This document shows, piece by piece, positions 1-4,745 of a DNA stretch of 5,453 nt; position 1 is the stretch's first letter, and each line of letters starts with the position of its first letter. The position numbers were made by a program, and so were the translations under genes. Under the pieces are notes generated by a model. The model ran no database searches. It was not told where the DNA came from and was given only the letters and a program-made list of their open reading frames with translations. The stretch is from Acidimicrobiia bacterium (GTDB lineage: Bacteria > Actinomycetota > Acidimicrobiia > Acidimicrobiales > SZUA-35): contig JAOUGG010000245.1 of NCBI GenBank assembly GCA_029857855.1, forward strand, positions 1 through 5,453, written 5' to 3'.

Positions 1-671
1 GCCGCCTTCACGATCGGCGGACCGCCGAGGAAGATACCGCCGATGCCCTCGACCATGATGACCTCGTCGCTGAGAGCCGGAACGTAGGCCCCACCGGCGG
101 TGCAGCCGCCGAGCACCACCGACAACTGCGGCAACCCCTGGGCCGACAGGCGGGCCTGACGGTAGAACGAGCCGCCGAAATGGTCTTTGTCGGGGAAGAT
201 CTCGTCCTGTAACGGGAGGAAGGCGCCGCCGGAGTCGACCAGGTAGATCACACCGAGGCCGTTCTCAGCCGCGATGTCCTGGGCCCGAACGTGTTTCTTG
301 ATGGCCATGGGCACGAGCGACCCGCCCTTGACGGTGGCGTCGTTGGCGATGAAGACATAGGGCACGCCCTGGACCAGACCGACGCCGGTCACGATGCCGG
401 CGCCGGGCACGTCGTTGTCGTACTGACCCCAGCCGCTCAGCGTCGAGAATTCGAGAAACGGGGTTTCGGTGTCGGTCACCATGTCGATCCGATCCCGGAC
501 CAACACCTTGCCCCGATCGAGGTGGCGCTTGATGCTCCGATCCCGGTTGCGGCCTCCGCTGATTGCCCACTGCATGCGCTCGTCGAGCGTTTCGAGCAGC
601 TTGTGGTAGGCCTCGGTGTTGGCCGCGAACTGGGCCGAACCCGTGTCGATGGCGGATTGGATCGGTCTCAA
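1..671 (-). CDS. Acyl-CoA carboxylase beta (carboxyltransferase) subunit, 3-methylcrotonyl-CoA carboxylase type, 3' end cut by window
   Basis: By family this is the biotin-dependent carboxyltransferase subunit that moves CO2 from carboxybiotin to an acyl-CoA, most likely 3-methylcrotonyl-CoA in leucine breakdown, working in the cytoplasm with a biotin-carrying alpha subunit not in the window. I translated 223 codons, about 40% of the usual 530-540 residues, covering most of the N-terminal crotonase-like domain. Visible signatures are NDATVKGGS (110-118), VDSGGAFLP (145-153), FPDKDHFGG (159-167), CTAGGAYVPALSDE (190-203) and IFLGGPPIVKA (213-223). SGGA followed by a hydrophobic residue and LP, plus CTAGGAYVPA, fits methylcrotonyl/geranyl-CoA carboxylases rather than propionyl-CoA ones, which typically have DSGGARIQEG. 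The TTG start at 671 follows a strong GGAAGGGG site and overlaps the stop of the upstream TetR gene as TTGA, so the two are probably cotranscribed and translationally coupled. Geranyl-CoA or another branched enoyl-CoA cannot be excluded as substrate. Confidence 0.93.
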   Translation of the reverse strand, partial: MRPIQSAIDTGSAQFAANTEAYHKLLETLDERMQWAISGGRNRDRSIKRHLDRGKVLVRDRIDMVTDTETPFLEFSTLSGWGQYDNDVPGAGIVTGVGLVQGVPYVFIANDATVKGGSLVPMAIKKHVRAQDIAAENGLGVIYLVDSGGAFLPLQDEIFPDKDHFGGSFYRQARLSAQGLPQLSVVLGGCTAGGAYVPALSDEVIMVEGIGGIFLGGPPIVKA

Positions 672-1327
672 CGTTTCCCCTTCCCAGACGATTCCTCTGA
701 TGGCTCCGAGCCCACCCCGCGCCAGAACTGGTCGGCGACCAGTCGAGCGAATCGGTCGACCGTACCACGGCCGGTGTCGAGCCATTCAATGGATGCATTC
801 ATGGCGCCGAACAGCCCCAGACGCAACATCGTGCGTTCGTCGATCGAGCGGTCGGGCAACACCTCGGCCAGCAGGGCCGTCCACCGGGCCTCGTAGCCGT
901 CACGCAGCGGCAGCACGGCCTCCCGCACGACCTGGGGGGCGGTGCGGAACAGGGTGACATGGCCGGCGGTGAACGCCCGGTTGTCGTGCAATGCCCGCAG
1001 GTGGGCGGTGATGTGGGCCGCGAGCCGTTGATCGGCGGCGCTCTCGATGGCGTTGTCGACGCCTGCGACCGCGAACCCGTCCACCACCTCCTCGAAGGCG
1101 TCGACCATGAGCGACATTCCCCGCTCGAGCACGGCGATCAAGAGCGCGTCCTTCGACTCGAAGTGGTAGTACATCGATCCGGCCTTCATGCCGACGTCGG
1201 CCGCCAGATCGCGCAGCGACGTCTCCACATAGCCGGCGTCGAGAAACCGCTGGGCGGCGGCGGAGAGGATTCGCTCACGACCCGACAGTGTTTCGGGTGG
1301 ACCCGATGGGGCGCTTACGGCGGCCAT
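668..1327 (-). CDS. TetR-family transcriptional repressor, likely regulator of the downstream acyl-CoA carboxylase operon
   Basis: This is a 219-residue TetR/AcrR-type DNA-binding protein. Residues about 20-66 form the N-terminal domain, with the helix-turn-helix and its typical end in SLRDLAADVGMKAGSMYYHF (37-56) followed by ESKDALL. The rest (about 75-205) is helical and should be the ligand-binding and dimerisation domain; its type cannot be assigned precisely. An upstream in-frame TTG at 1363 would add 12 residues, but I reject it: it falls inside the palindrome and -35 box, and only 7 of those 12 codons end in G or C, unlike the gene body. ATG at 1327 sits seven bases after a TAACCT box, as expected for a leaderless mRNA. 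The stop overlaps the carboxylase start (TTGA). By analogy with TetR proteins that head acyl-CoA catabolism operons, the inducer is likely an acyl-CoA from that pathway and the protein likely represses its own operon; both are inferences. Confidence 0.93.
   Translation of the reverse strand: MAAVSAPSGPPETLSGRERILSAAAQRFLDAGYVETSLRDLAADVGMKAGSMYYHFESKDALLIAVLERGMSLMVDAFEEVVDGFAVAGVDNAIESAADQRLAAHITAHLRALHDNRAFTAGHVTLFRTAPQVVREAVLPLRDGYEARWTALLAEVLPDRSIDERTMLRLGLFGAMNASIEWLDTGRGTVDRFARLVADQFWRGVGSEPSEESSGKGKR
672..684 (-). promoter_or_regulatory. Shine-Dalgarno site deciding the TTG start of the carboxylase gene
   Basis: On the minus strand GGAAGGGG (684 to 677) sits five bases before TTG at 671. 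It lies inside the last codons of the TetR gene. It favours TTG as the real start although no ATG is near, and contrasts with the leaderless-looking first genes of the units in this window. Confidence 0.75.
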
Positions 1328-1334
1328 TGCCGCA

Positions 1335-1363
1335 AGGTTAGCGCAGATCCGGCTACCTAACAA
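1335..1363 (-). promoter_or_regulatory. Promoter of the TetR-carboxylase operon, leaderless type
   Basis: Reading the minus strand, TTGTTA (1363 to 1358) is a four-of-six match to the -35 consensus TTGACA. It is followed by a 17-bp spacer and TAACCT (1340 to 1335) as a -10 box. Seven bases later comes the ATG at 1327, so transcription would start at or next to the start codon. There is no Shine-Dalgarno sequence in between. Confidence 0.6.
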
Positions 1364-1371
1364 ACGTTAGG
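1356..1371. promoter_or_regulatory. Perfect palindromic operator, probable TetR binding site
   Basis: CCTAAC (1356-1361), a 4-base spacer AAAC, and GTTAGG (1366-1371) form a perfect 6-bp inverted repeat. It overlaps the inferred -35 box of the TetR gene (1358-1363), where bound repressor would block RNA polymerase. TetR dimers typically bind short inverted repeats of this size beside their own gene. A further GTTAG half-site lies at 1337-1341, over the -10 box. That the neighbouring TetR protein binds here is inferred from position. Confidence 0.72.
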
Positions 1372-1414
1372 CAGATCTGATCGCACGAGCCGCTTTCGAT
1401 GTCGCATCGACTGC

Positions 1415-1426
1415 TACCGTTCGTCC
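1415..1426 (+). promoter_or_regulatory. -10 element of the LLM oxidoreductase gene, leaderless type
   Basis: TACCGT (1415-1420) fits TANNNT and ends six bases before ATG at 1427, which suits a leaderless transcript. No Shine-Dalgarno sequence precedes the ATG and I see no convincing -35 box (GCTTTC at 1392-1397 is poor). The TetR-type palindrome ends 43 bp before TACCGT, so it does not overlap this promoter core. Confidence 0.45.
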
Positions 1427-2356
1427 ATGACGGAAGCGGCCAACGACACCCTTCGTATCGGCTACGCAACCCCAGTCGGCCTCTGGAACGAATCACGGGA
1501 GGCCAAGCACCGCATACTCGACGACCTCTTCACCGCCGGTATCGACCACGTCTACATGGCCGACCACGTCTCGTTTCGAGACGGGCACGGCACCGACGGA
1601 TTCGTCGAGATCGCCGGCCTCTCCCAGCTCCACGACCAGCTCGGAGTCATGATCAGTGTCTACCTCCTGGCGCTTCGCCATCCGATGACCGTGGCCCGGC
1701 AGATGGCGACCATGACCCGTCTCGCACCGGGACGGGTTTCGCTCGGTGTCGGCGTCGGCGGGGACGACCGCCACGAGATCGAGGTCTGCGGTATCGACCC
1801 TCGAAGCCGGGGCCGTCGAACCGATGAATGCCTGCAGATTCTGCGCAGGCTGGCCGACGGCGAACCCATTGACCACCACGGCGAGTTCTTCGATCTCGAC
1901 GCCGCAGCGATCAAACCAGCAATCGGCTCCGTTCCCCTGGTGATCGGCGGCCGGTCGGACGCCGCGCTCGTCCGCACCGCACACTACGGCGACGGCTGGA
2001 TCGGCGCGTGGTGCTCGCCACGCCGGTTCGCCGAAGCCGTCGCCATCATCGACGAGACGGCCGCCGACGTCGGTCGATCCGTCGACTGGTGCCACGGCTA
2101 TCAGCCCTGGATCGGCATCGGCCCGACCCGATCCGAAGCCCGTCGGGTCGTCGCGGACGCGATGGAGCGCTTCTACCGCGTGCCGTTCGAACGGTTCGAG
2201 CGCTACACGCCCCACGGGACGCCCGAGGAGGTGGCCGACCGGCTCCGGCCCTACGTCGACGCCGGCTGCCGTCTGTTCAATCTCAAGGTGGTGGCGGCCG
2301 ATGAACGTACGGCGATCAAGTCGGCGGCGCGAATCGCCGCGCTGCTCCGGGTCTGA
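1427..2356 (+). CDS. LLM class oxidoreductase, probably coenzyme F420-dependent
   Basis: This 309-residue protein has the length and order of motifs of a bacterial luciferase-like TIM-barrel oxidoreductase. It has an early beta strand LRIGYATP (9-16), RHPMTVARQMATM (84-96), GRVSLGVGVGGD (102-113), a hydrophobic EFFDLD segment (153-158), and VPLVIGGRSDAALVRTAHYGD (169-189) ending in GWI, which is the cofactor phosphate-binding region shared by F420- and FMN-using members. Such enzymes transfer hydride between F420H2 (or FMNH2) and varied organic substrates in the cytoplasm; the substrate cannot be read from the sequence. F420 is favoured because that subgroup is abundant in actinomycetes, but FMN remains possible. 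The gene is transcribed away from the TetR unit from a shared 99-bp region and converges on the acyltransferase gene with 16 bp between stops. ATG at 1427 is chosen because of the -10 box just upstream. Confidence 0.92.
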   Translation: MTEAANDTLRIGYATPVGLWNESREAKHRILDDLFTAGIDHVYMADHVSFRDGHGTDGFVEIAGLSQLHDQLGVMISVYLLALRHPMTVARQMATMTRLAPGRVSLGVGVGGDDRHEIEVCGIDPRSRGRRTDECLQILRRLADGEPIDHHGEFFDLDAAAIKPAIGSVPLVIGGRSDAALVRTAHYGDGWIGAWCSPRRFAEAVAIIDETAADVGRSVDWCHGYQPWIGIGPTRSEARRVVADAMERFYRVPFERFERYTPHGTPEEVADRLRPYVDAGCRLFNLKVVAADERTAIKSAARIAALLRV

Positions 2357-2362
2357 CTCGCG

Positions 2363-2381
2363 ACCTGACCGGTCAGCGGTC
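2363..2381. terminator. Short palindrome between convergent genes, weak terminator candidate
   Basis: The 16-bp gap between the stops at 2356 and 2373 contains most of a perfect 12-bp palindrome, CTGACCGGTCAG (2365-2376), which also includes the acyltransferase stop codon. Flanking GACC and GGTC could extend the stem past a two-base bulge. A hairpin would need an unpaired loop at the cost of central pairs, and there is no T-run on either strand, so it is not a classical intrinsic terminator. It may act as a bidirectional block or be chance. Confidence 0.3.
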
Positions 2382-3764
2382 GTCGAGTTCGAGCAACGCA
2401 GCCCTGATCGCATCGGCCAGCGGATCCAGATCGTCAATCAACTGCCTGTCGGCGATGAGGCAGAGATCGACCGACTCGGCCTGCGAGAGGACACAGATCG
2501 ACAACCCGGTCCCGTCGACCAGAGCCGGCAGCGAGAACCGGTGGAGCAGCGGCGCCCCGAGCACATCACTCTGCCTGGTCTCACCAGGCACGCTCACGAC
2601 CACCACGTTGAAGGGCGGGTGGAACCGTGAACCCGAGCCGGTGCGGGCCATCAGGCGCGACGCCATGGCCGCCACGGCCGGTGACGCCTGATACAGGCGG
2701 CGGATGGTGTCGACCGGATGGGCTTCCACCGAATCGAGATGTTCGTCCATCTGCGAGCGGATCGAATCCAGCCGCGCCAGCTCGTCGTCGGTGTCGGTGG
2801 CCAAGCCGATGAGAGCGGTTCCGAGCGGTTGGTCGACCGAGTTCACGAGAATCGGGGCCAGCGCCACCATCTGGTCGACCGGCAGCTCTCCCCGATCGAT
2901 GAGCCAGCGGCGCAACCCGCCGCCGACGGCGGCCAAGACCACATCGTTGAAGCGGGCCCCCTGCCGTTTCCGGATGTCGCGCAGCGGCCCGATCGGCAGC
3001 GAGGTGAGCGACACCTTGCGAGATGCGCCGAGCGCCCGGTTGAACGGCAGGCGAGGGGCGACCAGCTCGCCGACCTCGACGTCGACATCGCCGTGCGGAG
3101 CGGCCCACTGGGCGGCCAGCGACGGAAGGATCTGCGGTCCGATGACCGGTATGTTGCGGGCCAGTGACACCCCGAACCGTCCCCAACGGACGGGGGAACG
3201 CAGCTGGGACACGGCGGCGTGAGCCAGCAACTGCTGGTCGGTCATCGGCTCCGTCATCGTCGGGCGGGCCGCGGCGACGGCCACACCGTCGGGCGAGTCG
3301 GTGGCCGTCAACGGCGTCACCAGATCGAGGCCGGTGACCCCATCGATCAGAACATGGTGAACCTTGACGTAGATGCCGGCGGTGCCATCCGGCCTATCGA
3401 TCAGATACAGCTCCCAGAGTGGCCGTTCCCGGTTGAGGGGCCGCTCGTGGAGCCGGGCGATCAGTGCCGCCTCCTTGTCGCCACCCCCCGATGACGGCAC
3501 GCCGATGTGCCGGATGTGAAAGCTCAGATCGAACCGGTCGTCGTGTTCCCACCACGGCCGATCGAGCCGGAGCGGAACTTCACGCAACCGAAACCGCAGC
3601 TCGGGAACGACGGCGAGCCGTTGCTCCACCAGCTCGAAGAGGTGCTCGAAGTCGAAGTCGGGCGCCTCGGAGGGATCGACGACGGTGTACACCGAGCTGT
3701 GGCCGAGGTTGGTCGGCGTCTCCGACCGCAGCAGAGCGGCCTCGCGGGCCGTCAATTGCCGCAT
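2373..3764 (-). CDS. Wax ester synthase/diacylglycerol acyltransferase (WS/DGAT) family protein
   Basis: Members transfer a fatty acyl group from acyl-CoA to a long-chain alcohol or diacylglycerol, making wax esters or triacylglycerol at the inner face of the membrane and at lipid bodies. The 463-residue length is typical. Seen in order: N-terminal LTAREAALLRSETPTN (4-19), RPLW (114-117), the catalytic HHVLIDG (136-142, matching HHxxxDG), FNDVVLAAVGGGLRRWL (272-288), VVSVPGE (389-395), and a C-terminal VDGTGLSICVLSQ with LIADRQLIDD (436-445). The VSVPGE segment sits where many relatives have SNVPGP, a mild deviation. A 21-residue longer frame exists, but ATG at 3764 is preferred: it follows GAGGG by six bases, forms TGATG with the hydrolase stop, and starts where relatives start. 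It is the second gene of a coupled pair with the alpha/beta hydrolase. Whether it prefers alcohol or diacylglycerol cannot be told. Confidence 0.94.
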   Translation of the reverse strand: MRQLTAREAALLRSETPTNLGHSSVYTVVDPSEAPDFDFEHLFELVEQRLAVVPELRFRLREVPLRLDRPWWEHDDRFDLSFHIRHIGVPSSGGGDKEAALIARLHERPLNRERPLWELYLIDRPDGTAGIYVKVHHVLIDGVTGLDLVTPLTATDSPDGVAVAAARPTMTEPMTDQQLLAHAAVSQLRSPVRWGRFGVSLARNIPVIGPQILPSLAAQWAAPHGDVDVEVGELVAPRLPFNRALGASRKVSLTSLPIGPLRDIRKRQGARFNDVVLAAVGGGLRRWLIDRGELPVDQMVALAPILVNSVDQPLGTALIGLATDTDDELARLDSIRSQMDEHLDSVEAHPVDTIRRLYQASPAVAAMASRLMARTGSGSRFHPPFNVVVVSVPGETRQSDVLGAPLLHRFSLPALVDGTGLSICVLSQAESVDLCLIADRQLIDDLDPLADAIRAALLELDDR

Positions 3765-4585
3765 CAGCCGCCCTCGTTGCTCGGATACAGCGCTCGGGTC
3801 ACCGACGTGACCTCGAACGGACGCCACTCGTCGTCGGGAAGGGCCAGGCGGTCGGCGACGATCCGCAGGACGGCACCGTTGTGGCCCAGGCCGAAGTGGC
3901 TGCCGCGCACCTGGACGGCCTCGGCCCGGGGCTCAGGCGTCTGACGGCACGAGATACCCGGCACGACCCCGTCGTGGCGGGTCCATACCGTGGTCGACGG
4001 AACGGGGATACGATCGACGTCGAGCCGCTGAGACACGAAGGCGAATTTCCAGATCGACCCCATCAGATCGAACAGGAAGCTGACGTTCGACTGCCGGCGA
4101 TCAATCCGAATCGGCGATCCGAGCGTGATCACCTGACGCACCATCTCCGGCCGGTTCAGGGCCAGCATGCGCCCGAAGACACCGCCGAGACTCCAGCCGA
4201 CGATATCGATCGGTTGCTGGTGGCGATTGTGGAGCCGGACCAGCATGCGGTCGAGCCCGGACACCACGTGATCGGCGGGGCCGATGTTGCGCCCGATGCC
4301 CCATCCGTAAGGCTGATGCCCCTGGCTCCAGAGGAAGATCCGCAACGGCAGGGTCGACTGGTCGGTTCCGATGAAACCGGGAATCACGAGAACGGGCCGG
4401 GACTCGGCGCTCGGCGTCGAGATCGCCGCCGTCACCGCCGCAACGGGGAACAGCGCCAGCTCGGGCACCGCCAGCAGCTCCCGCCACAATCCGGCAGGCT
4501 GGGGCGGGGAGTCGTCCTCACCGTCGACTGCCATCGGCGTCATCTCGTCGATCGACGTGGTGCTCGTCAAGGGAATGCTGTTCAA
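3764..4585 (-). CDS. Alpha/beta hydrolase (lipase/esterase-like), first gene of the WS/DGAT unit
   Basis: This 273-residue protein has the marks of a serine alpha/beta hydrolase: VIPGFIGTDQ (67-76) as the oxyanion-hole region, GWSLGG (130-135) with nucleophile Ser132, TRHDGVVP (202-209) with the probable acid Asp205, and GSHFGLGHN (228-236) with the probable His230. Ahead of the core, GLWRELLAVPELALFPVAAV (32-51) could form a hydrophobic or membrane-touching helix. There is no clear signal peptide, so it is likely cytoplasmic. Coupling to the acyltransferase suggests a neutral-lipid or acyl-ester substrate, but none can be named. The start is uncertain. TTG at 4585 is the furthest possible start, because an in-frame TAG ends at 4595. 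I keep it because 12 of the 13 codons between it and the next ATG end in G or C, as in real coding sequence. ATG at 4543 (259 residues) and ATG at 4534 are alternatives, all with weak ribosome sites. Confidence 0.88.
   Translation of the reverse strand: MNSIPLTSTTSIDEMTPMAVDGEDDSPPQPAGLWRELLAVPELALFPVAAVTAAISTPSAESRPVLVIPGFIGTDQSTLPLRIFLWSQGHQPYGWGIGRNIGPADHVVSGLDRMLVRLHNRHQQPIDIVGWSLGGVFGRMLALNRPEMVRQVITLGSPIRIDRRQSNVSFLFDLMGSIWKFAFVSQRLDVDRIPVPSTTVWTRHDGVVPGISCRQTPEPRAEAVQVRGSHFGLGHNGAVLRIVADRLALPDDEWRPFEVTSVTRALYPSNEGG
3765..3775 (-). promoter_or_regulatory. Shine-Dalgarno site deciding the acyltransferase start
   Basis: On the minus strand GAGGG (3775 to 3771) precedes ATG at 3764 by six bases and lies in the last codons of the hydrolase gene. 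Together with the TGATG stop/start overlap it fixes the acyltransferase start and suggests reinitiation by ribosomes finishing the hydrolase. Confidence 0.7.
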
Positions 4586-4602
4586 CTGGAGGGCCTAGCC
4601 AT
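4582..4602 (-). other. Possible six-codon leader ORF overlapping the hydrolase start
   Basis: On the minus strand an ATG at 4602 opens a tiny frame reading MARPSS, whose TGA stop overlaps the hydrolase TTG start as TTGA. It lies just downstream of the TAAAAT box, so its ATG would be within a few bases of the mRNA 5' end. Translation of it is speculative; it is recorded because it could explain how a TTG without a good Shine-Dalgarno site is used. Confidence 0.25.
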
Positions 4603-4612
4603 GAGAACCTCA

Positions 4613-4618
4613 ATTTTA
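4613..4618 (-). promoter_or_regulatory. -10 element of the hydrolase-acyltransferase operon
   Basis: On the minus strand TAAAAT (4618 to 4613) is a five-of-six match to TATAAT and lies in the most AT-rich patch of the window. It ends 27 bases before the TTG start at 4585, so a short leader is expected. No good -35 box is seen at 16-18 bp (GGGGAT at 17 bp). Confidence 0.5.
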
Positions 4619-4732
4619 TCCGACCCGGCTCGGCCATCCCCGGTCAGGCCGGTAGCGGGCAAATTCACCCAAAATCGACGGCAGGACGGCCCGCCGCCCC
4701 GACCCTGACCGAATCGACGGGCACACGGTCGG

Positions 4733-4745
4733 TACTGTCGGGGCC
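4733..4745 (+). promoter_or_regulatory. -10 element of the membrane protein gene, leaderless type
   Basis: TACTGT (4733-4738) fits TANNNT and ends seven bases before ATG at 4746, with no purine-rich ribosome site in between, matching the leaderless arrangement of two other genes here. No recognisable -35 box lies at normal spacing. Confidence 0.45.

Noticed and set aside
265..798. A 177-codon minus-strand frame and two plus-strand frames (291-896, 616-957) over the carboxylase start
   Set aside because: Compositionally they are shadows of the carboxylase and TetR genes, which carry strong family motifs in the correct frames.
1328..1363. TTG at 1363 as the start of the TetR protein (231 residues)
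   Set aside because: The extension overlaps the palindrome and the inferred promoter, lacks the third-position G/C bias of the gene, and adds nothing conserved to a TetR N-terminus.
1344..1379. CAGATC repeated at 1344-1349 and 1372-1377, with CAGATCTG as a small palindrome at 1372-1379, flanking the operator
   Set aside because: The copies are short, in direct orientation and not symmetric about the main palindrome; chance is sufficient.
1493..2437. A 314-codon minus-strand open frame opposite the LLM oxidoreductase
   Set aside because: It shadows a gene with clear LLM motifs, has no recognisable domain, and crosses the convergent junction into the acyltransferase 3' end.
3765..3827. A 21-residue N-terminal extension of the acyltransferase
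   Set aside because: The extension lies within the hydrolase C-terminal codons, while ATG at 3764 has a good Shine-Dalgarno site, a TGATG junction and the expected family start.
3464..4708. A 414-codon plus-strand open frame running opposite the hydrolase and part of the acyltransferase
   Set aside because: It is antisense to two genes with clear catalytic motifs, its product is rich in Arg, Pro, His, Asp and Gly with no recognisable domain, and long antisense frames are expected in DNA this GC-rich.
4673..4720. Direct repeat AATCGACGG at 4673-4681 and 4712-4720 in the divergent promoter region
   Set aside because: Nine bases built around TCGA/CGAC words that are common throughout this genome; spacing of 39 bp and no associated regulator make an operator unlikely.
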